Shown here: in pieces, positions 12,653 through 24,561 of the stretch
Layout of the letters: each line of letters opens with the position of its first letter
Position numbering within the stretch: the stretch's first letter is position 1
Translations under genes and position numbers: made by a program
The notes under the pieces: model-generated
What the model saw: the letters and a program-made list of their open reading frames with translations, nothing else
Databases searched by the model: none
Told to the model about the DNA's origin: nothing
Source: Aspidiotus rigidus
Taxonomy: Eukaryota > Arthropoda > Insecta > Hemiptera > Diaspididae
Assembly (NCBI GenBank): GCA_035079385.1
Contig: JAVHKY010000071.1
Location: 932,001 to 996,000 of the forward strand
Length of the DNA stretch: 64,000 bases
Reading direction: 5' to 3'

Positions 12653-13624
12653 TAAGATTAGGTACCGCACATTTAGGGGCTACGCGCCCTATTCGTATTT
12701 CGCTTTCCAACGGTGATGGCTATTGTCCATGTATCGTTTTGACCCTTGAGGGCATTTTTGTAAAACTACATGGCGTTGCAACGTGTATATACATAATATG
12801 TACTCGTATTCGTATATGAAACGCAATCCTAGGTTTTCTTTTTCCATTTCTTTTTTTTTTTTTCTTTCTTTCCGTCTTGAAGTGCTGTTCGTATATGTCG
12901 TCGTCGTTTATTCTTTTTACTTTTTTGTTGTTCGGTGCCCTCTTTTAGACCGGCTATGCGTTCAATTATTTGCAAATTCACATAAAACAAATTCGCTTAA
13001 GCGGGGAGTAAATATCACTTCGCTTCGTTCTCCTCTCTCCCTTCCAGTTCTTGGCCTTTCTTGGTCTTGACGACTCTTTTTTTTTTTTTCCTTTCTGTCG
13101 GTCTCCTAATAAAATCATTGTACAAAATTTTTGTTGGTAGATCATTCAAATTCTTTTTTTTTTTTTTTTTTTCCTTGGTCTAAATACGCGTAATTACAAA
13201 TAATAAAGCTGCAATCCAAAGATTGTCGTTCCTAGAAGAGTGCATGGCTCTTGTTTGAGATGAAACTTATACTGCACTGTATGAGGACTGTGAATTTCTA
13301 TTTATAAAAAAAAGAACGCACGTCTTTGATGAGCAACACGTATCTGTAGCAAAAATTTTAAAAACTTGGATGATTGATTATAACCTTGTTCTTCTCCGGC
13401 CCTCACTCGCCCCTTTTTCTTTTCTTTTGCGTGTATTTTTTATTTATTCAATCTTAATTGACAGAAAATGCCGATGCACATGCTGCGGCTATTTTATTTT
13501 AAATTAGTCGACATGGTTTATACACCTATACACACACATTCAGCGTTTATCGTTGGCGATACGCAGAACTGGTTTAAACATTCGCTTCACGTATTACTGG
13601 TTCGTCATATACAAAACACGTACA

Positions 13625-13709
<85 letters not shown>

Positions 13710-15973
13710 CTTTTCATCTTCTTTTCTCAATATATAAATCGTATTATGGTTTTTCTATACTAAGATTTCCATAAACGTGGAGACAACGCATTCGGATGTG
13801 CTGAACGCAACAACAGTTGCATTGCATTCGCTGACCGTCTCACCGCTGTTGGCTAGATGGGACGTGACATACATAATTTAAGTATTTTATACGGTCCCGC
13901 GAAACAGCAATGATAAAACTCTCCATGTTTGGATATCAGCCAACGACAAAACGAATTCCAATTCCGAAGTTATTAAATGCTCTTGCTCTTTGCACAGCAT
14001 CAGTATCCATGGAATTGCTGTCATTTCTATTCATTTTATTTTTATATAAGTACACATACATACGTGGTAGAGTTAGTTGATTGAAGTTTTGCTTCGAGTT
14101 TAGCAATCTCTCATTCCACCAATGATTTCTTTGGCCTCTTCCTTACTCTTCTTCTTTCAAGACGTCTGTCTGTTTGTCTTTTTTTCTCTTCTGTTTTTCG
14201 TATTTCTTTCTTTCTATCGTTATTTATTTTTTATTTCGATTTCTTCATACCAAACCAAACTATAGTGATTGTCTGGCCTTTAACGACATTTTTATTTATT
14301 AGATAATTTTTTTTTTCTCTCGCTGTCTCTCTTTTTCTCTTTCTAAATTCTTCTTTCCGTTCGAATCGCTACCTATTTTGTTCTTCGACAGAACTTTCCC
14401 AGAATTTTAATTTGTGAATAGTTCTGGACGTGGAAGTGATAGTGTGACTTTTTGTTGAATCATTTTGGATGGAGAAATAAGAAAAAAAGAGCATCTTTCG
14501 GTCTTTCATCTCTCGCCGTTAAACTACAGTTGGAGCAAAATATTTTGTACTATCATTGTTATCATTCTCGTCGTCGTCGTCGTCGTCGTCAGCGAAAATT
14601 CTTGAATCTGCAGTATTTCTCGGCAAAGATGAAACGATCGCAAGAGCAGTTCAATTTCATGTAATTTACCCCAGCTAAGAAAGTACACAAGATTTGTGGT
14701 AAAAGTGTTGTTGGATCTGCAAAAGATAATCTTGTTTTATCCTTCTTCTGAATTTGTCTGCTACATAATTGCGAAAAACTCGAACAAGTTTTTCTTAATC
14801 TTTCGCATTACAGTAGAATACATAATTTTACGAAATGCTTGTTTTTTTGTCGCGAACTCGGAGGGAATTATTTTTTGAAAAGTGCTCGTGTCTGTTTGCA
14901 CAAGTAAATTAGAAGCGAGAAACCCAAGTAGTAATGTATATTAAAAAAAAAAAAAAAGTAAAGAAAAGGAAGATGAATAAGCTCAATAATAAATAATAGT
15001 ACGACTGCTTGCGAAGAAATAATATACTCAACCACACAATTTAAATTTAAGTTATTTTATTTTTTGAATACCTATTGCTATTAATGTAAATTTAAGAAAT
15101 CAATTGAAAATGATATTTCGGTTTATGAACTCTTGTATCAACAGCGAAAAAAAAACTCGACTATGAAGAGGCAGAAACGGGTGATTGAAAAGAACAAAAT
15201 GAAACAGAAAAAAATGATATCTAGTATGAATTAACAGGAAAATGATTAAAAATACAAGAAAAATTTAAATTGTATCGTTGGGTATTATGGCGTTTTTGCT
15301 CAATGGTCTGTAATGTGCCTCAGTTTGCAAAAGGAAAATGGTTACAACTGAATAACAATAGCGTTATATTTTTCTTTTTATCCGTCTTTCTGTCTCGATG
15401 TGGTATGGTTTGCCGTATTATGTGTACTCTGTGAGAATACGCTATATCTCGACAATGATTTATTTGATAGCAAAAATTCTTATACCAATTACGAATAAAC
15501 CGTCATTTTTTTGTACTAAGATTGGCGTATCAACATTTTAAAATACATTCAGTTTTAAGAAGGAAACCAAAGAGGCTGGTACGAGTATCTATCTATGGAG
15601 GATAGAAAGTGAATTTCAGGCACTACTCCGTAATAATTCCTCTAGGTCCGTAAAGTATACACTATACAGCTTGCAAGCCATGACCTTAGAATAATATGTA
15701 TTTTGAGGGAGAAACAAAATGTCTAAAACACAGCGCACTGCGACGCTTTATATCATCAGCTCTGCCTCTAATAAAAATGAATGAACTAGATGGATGTTCA
15801 AATTAAGGTGTGAGTATGTACCGGGAACAATATATTAGCGAAGAATTCTGTCCATTTGTTCTTGAGTTACATGACCCGTACGGTACCTAGTAAGCGTTGC
15901 AAAATGTCTACTGTATGTAGGTAGAACGCACGCTGTTCTCGTATCATCACACTGAAACTAAGACACTATAATA
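10331..15973. other. Long non-coding stretch with many simple repeats
   Basis: No gene is supported. It contains (GT)n at about 10739-10763, T-rich tracts at 11010-11060, (CTA)n at 11526-11593, a (CT)n/T run at 12228-12274, (CA)n at about 12620-12649, T runs at 12850 and 13155, a (CT)n run of about 75 bp at 13628-13703 and (CGT)n near 14568-14590. Predicted frames in this region are translations of these repeats. A segment around 10447-10480 (GCGGGTTTAAACCCC) recurs near 51976. Confidence 0.5.
13628..13703. repeat. (CT)n microsatellite
   Basis: About 38 uninterrupted CT units. Frames reading through it encode alternating leucine and serine and are artefacts. Confidence 0.95.
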
Positions 15974-16185
15974 CGATAGGTACGCTGCTGGACTGATAAG
16001 AGCGAGACAACTTTTTGGTAATAAGGTAGAAAACGTGTTCCGGGTATAGCATCGCGTGACAGCGAGTGTAACCGATGGGTACCGACATATGACTCGCTAT
16101 TTCCGCGACGCGACGCTGCGTGAAACGTTCTCCTACCTTACAGCCAAAATCTTGTCTCGCTGTTATCAGTCCAGCGTACCTATCG
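15974..16185. mobile_element. Fold-back MITE, TA-flanked
   Basis: The left end CGATAGGTACGCTG and the reverse complement of the right end match, and pairing continues through the GGACTGATAA..GCGAGACAA segment and, more weakly, TAAGGTAG. TA lies at 15972-15973 and 16186-16187. The 212-bp element folds back on itself over most of its length, which is why both strands show similar short open frames. There is no coding content. Confidence 0.72.
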
Positions 16186-16365
16186 TAATGAAACTCGCCG
16201 ATAAAAATATGAGTTGCGAGTACATAAGCAACCAAGCGTGCTGGCAACTATCGATTTAGTGGTCTCGTTGTCGCGTACACAAGTGTATAATTATACTACC
16301 TTGGTATATAAATAGTATCTACTGTAAAGCGGTGTGAGAAGAAATTTGCATGACAAACCTTCGAG

Positions 16366-16439
16366 TAATATAGGTTTAGAGGGAGTCACATAGCACAAAG
16401 GCACGTCACGTGCTCATATGCCTCCTCCTAAACCTATAA
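16366..16439. other. Imperfect hairpin
   Basis: The left arm starts ATATAGGTTTAGAGGGAG and the right arm ends CTCCTCCTAAACCTATAA, giving an imperfect stem of roughly 25-30 bp with a short centre containing GCACGTCACGTGC. It could be a small inverted-repeat element or a small-RNA precursor; sequence alone does not decide. Confidence 0.5.
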
Positions 16440-19234
16440 TAAGATAACAGAAAAGCGGTAACGTGAGAAGCGGGTGGTAAAATGAAAGAAGCGACTACGT
16501 ACCTACAAAAAAGAAGTGACGAGAAAAGGAATGAAGCTCTCAAAGAGGCGCTTTCGACTACTAAAATCGACCTGCGACACGAAACGCACTTTTTTTGCGA
16601 GAGTTCTAAAAAATATATTACGAGTACTGCGACGTGTTTCGACTCAATAGCCATTCGACGAGCTTAAAAATGAAACGAAAGAATACACAAATGAACACTA
16701 ATAACAGAAATTGAAAGTAAAGTAAATTCACTAGAAAGATGAGTAATACGTATTACGATTACGCAGGTTATAGCAAAAATCATAATATGTAGATACGCCT
16801 CGTATATTCTTGTCAAGAATTGTCCACTAACATTATCATCTCCTCCTTCAGGAGTATATTAAATTTCATTATGTCTAAGGTTTCCGAAATGTTCTTCGAT
16901 TCTTATTTTCAGTTGGCGTCCTGTTTCCCGGAGTAAGTATTTGTAGCGCCACAGTTGTCACATTTGGATAAATCTCGCTTTCTTTTCATTAATATACACG
17001 AACAGGTTAAGTAGAAGTCTTTTAAAGTTAATTATTAATGGAATAAAAAGATGGATAAATGAATAGTGGTTTCAAGATTTTCTTCCAAAAAGGAAAATTT
17101 TATTGGGATGCTATGCCGTTTCTACGGGTAATCTCTTTACATCTTAGGGTAGGGAGACAGGACAGGATAGATTGCTAAGATAGTGTTTGTGTGACTTTGT
17201 AGATAGGGTATCGTGCCGTCTTAGGAAAAAAAGTATTATAATTATTTCACTATGTATATTCTCTTTGATCTTTGATTTCGACTTTCGCAAAATACGATCT
17301 TTTTAATTATTTTTTGTGTAATCAATTACGTTCTGGCCATGATTTGTCTCATGTACTGAGCTCGGCAGTTTAAAATCAATGGTTGGATGACATGAGAAGG
17401 AAATAGAAATTCGGGAAAAATATTTCTTAGCCGTCGAGTTCGTCGCAAGGTAAAATTTGAAGAAACTTTGTGTTTTCTAATCCGATTCCCACTCTTTCTC
17501 GTACATGCTACACGTTATTAATTTTGAATTATTTTATTGTGAAAACTGCGCTTCACTTGCCCATGGCCATAGCTGGGCTGTCTTGTGCATACCCTATAAC
17601 CATACCTTCGCAACTTACCTTCCCCCACAGATAAATATTTTTTCCCGGATAAACATAAATTCTCTCCTTGCAGGACATAAATTTAATTTCAATCAGATAA
17701 CTGTTGTAGGTCGGAAAAGTAACGCTAAGAAACGAAAAATGTTAGAGGTACTCCATAATTATACTGAGACGTAACAATGTAAATTTCAAATCTGGCAATT
17801 CTAATCTCGCGAATACGTTCACGTTACTCGTTAGGGAAGATAGAATGTATATTAATTTCCTGTTTTATTTTGTTTTGTATTCTTATCGTTTTGTCTCCAT
17901 TTGTAATTTTTTGTTCATTTTCCGTTCCTCCTGATGATGACACCGAAGTTGTGTCGAAACGTCCATAAGTTTTTCTTTTTAAGTAATCGCGATAATGAAA
18001 ACCGTTTATAATTTTCCTTACCTTCCCACGTTTGTACTATTATAATAATGATATATCATTGTTTGCGGACTTCACTGGACGGAAATATACAACCGCGCCA
18101 CTGTTGCTAACACCCTCTTAACTCTATTTCACACACTACCAGATACATCAGTGTGACCAAATCTGCAGATAAATTATTTTGTAGCATTCAGTCGCAGTAG
18201 GATATGGCATTTGTATTTACACAGAGGGAGGGGGGGGGGAGAGAAAAGGTATCAGTTGAACAAGAAAAACATAAAATACAAAGCGTGAACCAGTTTATTA
18301 CCATATCTGTATACCGCATGTACATCCTACGTATGCTGAAGGAAGCGAAGAAAGCGAAGCTTATATCGCATTGGTTTTGTATCTTCGCTGCTGTTTCGTT
18401 AAGATCTGGCTTCCACTAAATAGAGAAGAAAAAAAGGGGGGGAGAAAGAATATTTGTGTATGTGCCTTCCTTATAATATTATCGTTATCTATTTGCAAGC
18501 AGGCAAATTTGCACAAAAGGCGATGTACAATATTTATATAAATATTATGTATACAATAATAATGACACTGTCCGAGATAGGGAAAATGTCGCAGTAATAC
18601 GTATGAACACTTCCAATATCTTTTTAAAATATTTTTGACGCTGAAAACGACACGATTTGCCGTTTTTCTCCAACTGGAAAAACGAAGTTTCGTTTTAACT
18701 GAGTCAGAGATAGCAAAGAAATGGATAATAATTTTTTTCTAACGGTCTTCTTACGTCATTCTAACCGAGTGGCGTTGCGCAAGCGTAGAATGCGTCATTT
18801 ATTATTAATATTGTTCCTTTCCTTCTGAACACTGAAAAATAAATAAAATCTTTTTTTCTTTCTTTATTTCAAGATAATATATCTCTATTTCATAGGTATG
18901 TGTTGATACTAAAATAATAAAAATAGTAAATGTCAAATACTTTGGAATTCAAAACGTAAATGAGCAAATAATAATTGATTTTCCAGAATATTGAACAAAA
19001 CTTTTTTTATTGGTTAGATTGACTCGATTTTCTTCTAATTGTAGAATATTAAACTGCATTGAATGAAGGATTCAATTTTGAATTACAACTTCCATTTTCC
19101 CCATCAAAGTGAGGTAGTTCCAATATTTTTCAAATTTTCAACTCGGAAGACATATGGCCGACAAAATCGTTTTCTGCGCGAAAATCTACATTGAGTCAAT
19201 TTTACCTGTACTTTTCTTGTTACAAATAGTAAAG
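16440..19234. other. No gene seen
   Basis: Mostly AT-rich DNA. The only structured item is the hammerhead-like core at 17931-17960. The segment near 18620-18830 shares loose phrases (CGCTGAAAACGA, ACGTCATTC) with the MITE at 45283-45657 and may be a very old relative. Confidence 0.4.
17931..17960 (+). other. Hammerhead-ribozyme-like core motif
   Basis: CTGATGA at 17931-17937 is followed by a 5-bp stem GACAC / GTGTC closing a 7-nt loop, then GAAAC at 17956-17960. This is the order CUGAUGA - stem II - GAAA of hammerhead ribozymes, which are known in the pseudo-LTRs of Penelope-like elements. One unpaired T lies between the core and stem II, and I could not find the matching 5' strand and cleavage site nearby. 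A functional ribozyme is not demonstrated. Confidence 0.3.
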
Positions 19235-19910
19235 TGAGGTATGAGGATTACACCCGTCCGTTCAGGTTTTCTTAATTGTTATTTACTCGTATTATTATGA
19301 GATTTTTTTGTTCGCGGAACTCCTCCGAAACTACCCGATGGATTTTTTTGTAACTTGGCCATATTAAAGCATTATATCTAAAGATGTGCACCTGCAATGT
19401 TTTCGAGAATCGGATGAGTAGTTCTCGAGAAATTTTCACTTTTTTGAAAAATTTCTTACTATTACAAGTAGCTGCGAGTAGCTGCTTACGTTACGAGAAG
19501 CGGATTTTCCCATCCTTTTCCCAATCTTGTTATTAGTGCGTGTATTGTGATGAAGAACCTTTTATCATTCAACACGTTCATTCTTGTTTCATTCATGACC
19601 AAGGGTTCATTGAATTTTATTTTCGATGATATTTCATTCAAATTCAGTACACTTGTATCTCGCTTCCCACAGCCCCTAGAGCCTTGAATTTTGTTTTATT
19701 GTTTTTGTTTTTGAATGGATAGTGGCAATGCCGGCTTGTTCACTATTAATTTATTTCATTATTATTAGTCATACTCGATAGTGAAAACCTTGAGTTTGAA
19801 TGATTGAGTACAATTTTTTAGTCCTCATCAAGTGTGCTGCTGGACTATCTTGATGATTTCACTCTTAATTAATATTATTGATTTATAGGTCATTTTTATT
19901 TCATGTACAT
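19235..19910 (+). repeat. Family M copy, left part
   Basis: Shares with other copies the GAACTCCTCCGAAACTACCC, CTCGCTTCCCACAGCCCC and CATACTCGATAGTGAAAACC segments. It is cut at 19910 by the inverted-repeat element that follows. Confidence 0.8.
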
Positions 19911-21146
19911 GCTGTAGTACATTTAGGTGACCAGTACATTTGGGTTTTCACGCGTTCACCGTGTTACGAGCGAGTTTTTTTCGGCTGGCCACCAAACAAG
20001 GCCAAGTTTGAAAAAATTGTTTTCTCATCTTCACGCTTACGCTAATTTCAAAAATCTTTCTTTGGGGTTCAAATCCTACCAGCTCCACTTTTTTTTTTTT
20101 TTTTTCTTATGTGTTTTTTTCTTCTAATTTTCATTCGTACCCTTTTAATTTTATTTTTCCACAGAAGAAACCATTAGAAATTAATAGAATCGGTCAAGTT
20201 TGAAAAAATTGTTTTCTCATCTTCACGCTAACGCTACGGAGAAACCATAAAAAAATGATACATTGAATTGTTTTTCCTTTGATAAGCAAATTTACTCATT
20301 TATTAGACTAAGGAAGAAACCATGAAAAATTGGTAAAATTAAAATTTGAATTAGACTCAGGGAGAAACCATAAATAAATTAATAGAATCAACAGGTCAAT
20401 TAGACCAAGCGAGAAAGCATAAATATATTGATACCTACGTAGAATCAATGTTTGAGTTAGACTGAGGAAGAAACCATAAAAAGATTGATAGAATCAACAT
20501 GTTTCAATTAGACTATGAAAGAAACCATGAAAAATTGATAGGATCAAAATTTGAATTAGACTTAATAAGGAAAAATCATAAATAAATTAGTAGAATTAAC
20601 ATTTGAGTTAGACCAAGGAAGACATAAAAAAATTGATGGAATCAATACGTTATCCTCTTCAAAACGCAACGACTTTCATCAGGCAGTATTTGATGCGAAA
20701 GCGATACACTTTGATTTCGCTTCAAACGCGGGCAAACATCATCCGCATTGAAATGCTATAACTTTTATCGGGCAGTATTCGGTTCATGTACGAAATATAC
20801 TCGAACGTCTTTTATTGCGTGCGAATAAATTTAGGCTATTATCATTGTCAGCTGATGAAAGTGCAATAATAGAAGTCAGACTGCCTATTGGTGGCTGCAT
20901 ATTTATCTGTCATAATGATTACAGAGACATTCATTGCTATACGTCGTCCTTCTTATCTCGGAAATAATGGTCTTCTCATTCAAGCGTGCTTCGTGGTCGA
21001 GCGGTAAGAGTCGCGGTAAAATGCCGTGCATTTCGCCCATATACGTATATGACGCGACAACAGAATGAAAAACACGCTTCCTGCGAAACGCGTGAACAAA
21101 AAGCACGCAAAAAACCTAAATGTACTGGCGACGTAAATGTACTACA
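19911..21146. mobile_element. 1.2-kb terminal-inverted-repeat element with internal minisatellite
   Basis: The left end TGTAGTACATTTAGGTGACC and the reverse complement of the right end TGTAGTACATTTACGTCGCC are near-identical, and similarity continues through CAGTACATTTRGGTTTT. The tetranucleotide ACAT flanks both sides (19907-19910 and 21147-21150). The undisturbed family M copy near 1167-1200 has ACAT once, so it behaves as a 4-bp target duplication. No transposase is visible. The inside holds a direct repeat containing TTTGAAAAAATTGTTTTCTC (about 20006 and 20199) and the minisatellite listed next. The superfamily is unassigned. Confidence 0.65.
20280..20650. repeat. Degenerate ~50-bp minisatellite
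   Basis: About seven imperfect units, each containing a version of GAATTAGACTAAGGAAGAAA followed by CCATAAAAAAATTGATAGAA and TCAA. Unit length varies between about 45 and 60 bp. It is confined to the interior of the inverted-repeat element. Confidence 0.75.
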
Positions 21147-21164
21147 ACATTAATACATAAATTT

Positions 21165-23290
21165 TTATAGACCGCAGAAACAACTGTTACGGGCGTTGCA
21201 AGGTGAACAGGGTTAGATCAGTTTTAGCCTAAAATTAAATAAAATAAAGGTTTCCCTGTTGGATTATGAATACCTTTAGGTACTCCGTTATCAGTTGATG
21301 TGACGTCACGGTGATAGACTTCATAAACTTGACTTCTGTAGTTCATTCTACAAATATCTGGTTTGATTGACGATTGGTTTTTATTTATTGTAACAGGAAA
21401 CTTGTCCTTTGGGGAGTTTTTTTTGAAAATTTTGCCGTGTGCTGTTCAACAAAAAAACTTTTAAAAATTGCGACTTTCGAGCTATATATGATAGAAGGGG
21501 ACTTGGAAAAATTTCGACTATCAAGCTATCATATATGTAGCTCGAGATTCGAGAAAAATTTGGACTCTCAAACTATATTATTCCAGGATTATAGTAGGTC
21601 TAGGCTTCCTTGAATTCTCAATACCAAATCCCATCTGACTCATAAAACAGGTTCCCTGCGTTCCTCGGTTAACTTCGTTAAGGAAGCCGTCGTTTTTAGG
21701 CTAGTCATTTTGGGCTTAGTATAGTATTTGTCAATAAGTTTGGAAATGTTGAAGCTTGAGGGAAGAAATGAGGGGTTGACTAGTGGGTGATTGGTTGCTT
21801 CTTCGGCTTTGACATCGATTTTTTTAGTTTTTCAAATCTCCTTGTATAGCTGCATTCCCAGATGAAGAATCTTGAGATGGAGTTTGAATAGAAAATGGTG
21901 ATATGATAGCGTGAATACAATTTATGAGTGCACGAGAGGAATAGCAGCTGGAGGTAGCTTTAAGAGATGCCAGGAATCGGAAGCGATAAAGAATTGAACG
22001 ACTCAGCCTAATATACAGTATACTAGACTAATACTAGGCTAAGAATAATGTATCGGAAACAATGATTGTAGGGCTCTTTTTTTTTACCTACTTTTCTAGC
22101 TCGAAAAGTGCGGTATTACATCTGTTGCAAGATTGACAGGGGGAAGAAGCAGTCAACTTTCTCGATGCTTCGGAGGCCCTTTATTACTTTTAGCATGAAA
22201 AAAATCATTTTTTTTTTTTCATGTAGGGTTACATTTACACTGACAGAATTTTTTTTTCCGCGGATCTTCTCCAAAACTACTGGGTGGATTTTTTCGAGAC
22301 TTAGATAAGTTATAGTCTCAATCTGAAGATGGGTACCAAAAATTTTTTTGACAAATAATTAATAGTAATTTCTCAGCGTGTTTCCAATTGAGTTAATACG
22401 ATTCTGTAGGTTACAGTTAATGAAATTGGGAGTGATCGAAATATCAATTTGCAAAAATCGCAGAAACAACTGTTATAGCCCCGTAGCAATGTGGGCAGGG
22501 GGAGGGGGAGTGAATTTTCTGGAGACGTTTCATAGGTTTTAGATGACTCCTAGCCTAAATTAAAACACAATTCAAGTTTCCTTATTGCAGTGGGCGGCCT
22601 CAGCAATTTTGCCCGAGGTAGGCCAGCCGGAGGCCTGTGAATTGCCAAGTAGGCCAACGATTTAAAAGGAGTGCGAGAAATAAATTTTATTTCCGTTATT
22701 TGGTGCTACAGAGTTTGTACAAAAAACTTTTGGGCAGGCCAAAGGGTAGGCCTGGCCTACCCGGCCTCCCCCCTGGGCCCGAGGTATTTTTACTCTCTCG
22801 TTAGTTGATGAAACGTCATGGTGATGGAATTTATGCACTGAGTTTTATTGTTCATTCTACAAATATTTGATATGATTGACAGGTCATTGGTATTTAATTT
22901 AAAGAGAGGGAGTGACTCTCAATGATTTTTGCATTGCGGTTGAAAAGTCGTGTACTAGCGTGAGTGTTTTTATTGTTGTCAGTACGTGTATTTTGATGAA
23001 GAACCTTTTATTTAACAGGTTCATTCTTGGTTTATTCTTGACACAGAGTTCATTGAATGAGTTTAGAAGAATGATTTACTCGATGATGACTCTCGTTACA
23101 TTTCTATTTCTATCAAGCTCTTTTTTTTTTTTTTTTAATTATTTTTTATCACTTATATTTAATAGTGAAAACCTTGAGTTTACAATTTTTTGGTTCTGAT
23201 CAAGTGTGCTGCGAGACTATTGGTGACTTCATTCTTAAATTTATTATTGATTTATTCATCATTTTTCGTGTACACGTAATTGATAGTAGT
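21165..23290 (+). repeat. Family M copy, mosaic, with MITE insertion
   Basis: Family M landmarks occur in order: CAGAAACAACTGTTA, a GTTGATGTGACGTCA segment, the RNase H-like region (about 21730-22000), the TACAGTATACTAGAC site near 22015, a degenerate CTAGCTCGAAAAG hairpin near 22095, then a second pass through the CAACTGTTATAGCCCCGTAG and GAGGGAGTGACTCTC segments. The block is a patchwork rather than a single linear copy, and a hAT-like MITE interrupts it at 22588. Confidence 0.72.
22588..22775. mobile_element. Probable hAT-type MITE
   Basis: It begins CAGTGGGCGGCC and ends GGCCTCCCCCCTG, so both ends start CAG when read inward. Repeated GGCCTACC/GGTAGGCC blocks make a GC-rich fold-back in otherwise AT-rich DNA. 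Undisrupted family M copies read CTTATTGGATTATAGGTATT here. A clean 8-bp duplication is not present, so the ends are tentative. Confidence 0.5.
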
Positions 23291-24561
23291 TTATTGTTGA
23301 ATTATTTTTAATTAATGTTTTTTCCCTTTTTGTTGCTCTTGTCTCTGGCAATGTGTGTAATCCCTCAAATTCACTGTGACATAATATACATTTTCGGTTT
23401 CTTGGGATTTTTGCCTGGTAAATTTCATTTCTCGTACAGTCTGCGTCAGGAGTGACCAAGATAGTTTCTGGATAGTTTTTGAACATCAATAGTGCACAGT
23501 ATATCGTTTGATTAATTTTACACGTATTACATATTGTGTGTCACCTAAGATTTTATTTTTGCATAACATTTTTCGAATTTCTCTACAGTACTGCCTATAG
23601 TTTTATTTTTGCTTTGCATTCTTCAAATTTTTGTTCAGTCTTCGAAAAAGTTTCTTCCGCTCGATTTTTCAATAATGATAATATATGTATACCTACTGTA
23701 TGTATCAAGATCTGAGTGGAACAGAGCTACGGATCCCTTGATTTCCAGGTCTTTACATAGAAAAACGCTAGATTTCTTGAGCTCTACATCTTGGTAGGAA
23801 AAGGAGTTCCAGAGCTTTTGAAAAGGATTAAAATTTCCGTCACTTAACAGTTGATGAGAAAAAAAAGCTCACGCAGCAGCGTGTAAACGTCACCCACTTT
23901 TCAATAATTTGCTATAAAATAATTTACACATTCCCCCCCCCCCTCCTCCTCCTCCCTCATATCTTAACCTCATTGTTTCTCAGTTATAAGCTGATTGTGA
24001 TGATACTAATAATGTAAGGTATTCCACTGACTCTTCTATTGTTCAATTCATTTCTATAATCTTTTTAATAGGTAATTTTATTATTTTCAAATACAGGTAT
24101 TCATGCGCCAGGTTAATACTTCGAGATTCTTTTAAATCATCAAAGTTTTACATTTTAATTTTAATAGAGCCAGGTTCCGTTCTTCTATTTAGAGTTCAAT
24201 CTACGTATAGGGAGAGAAAGCCATGAAACAGGTTATAAAAGCCGAAAATATGTATGAAAACCGAAAATGCTAAAAAAACACAGTGCAGTGGATAGCGAGA
24301 ATTGATTATAAAATATAAACCAGTACTCGTAGTAGAAGAAAAAAAAGAAGATGAAATGTTTCGATTAAACACAATAATGAGCTTGAAAGCACTGTTACGA
24401 CAGTGCTTTCAAGCTCATTATTGTGTTTATGATATATTCGTCTGGACAAGTCCTTTTATTATTTTGTTTCGATTAAGTCATGCTACCATCATGATTCATG
24501 AATCAGCGTATCATTGGTGGGTAGATGTGCAACTCTTGAAAACATTGAGAAACCCATGATT
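23291..24561. other. No gene seen; one perfect hairpin
   Basis: AT-rich sequence with a C-rich run near 23933-23956. A degenerate version of the family M hairpin (CTCACGCAGCAGCGTG) lies near 23869. No protein family is recognisable. Confidence 0.4.
24366..24429. other. Perfect 30-bp hairpin with 4-nt loop
   Basis: The arm at 24366-24395 is the exact reverse complement of 24400-24429, separated by TACG. The arm contains AATAATGAGCTTGAAAGC. There is no mismatch in 30 bp. No flanking duplication is evident. Confidence 0.9.

Noticed and set aside
13468..13774. Open frames across the (CT)n run
   Set aside because: They translate a microsatellite into Ser/Leu repeats.
20280..20650. Regular repeats considered as a CRISPR array
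   Set aside because: Units are degenerate, directly adjacent without unique spacers, and lie in eukaryotic DNA.
20985..21110. tRNA-like start: GCGTGCTT, an A-box-like TGGTCGAGCGG, and a complementary AAGCACGC about 115 nt later
   Set aside because: No B box or T-arm follows; the GGTTCAAATCC at 20065 lies upstream and in the wrong order. No cloverleaf can be drawn.
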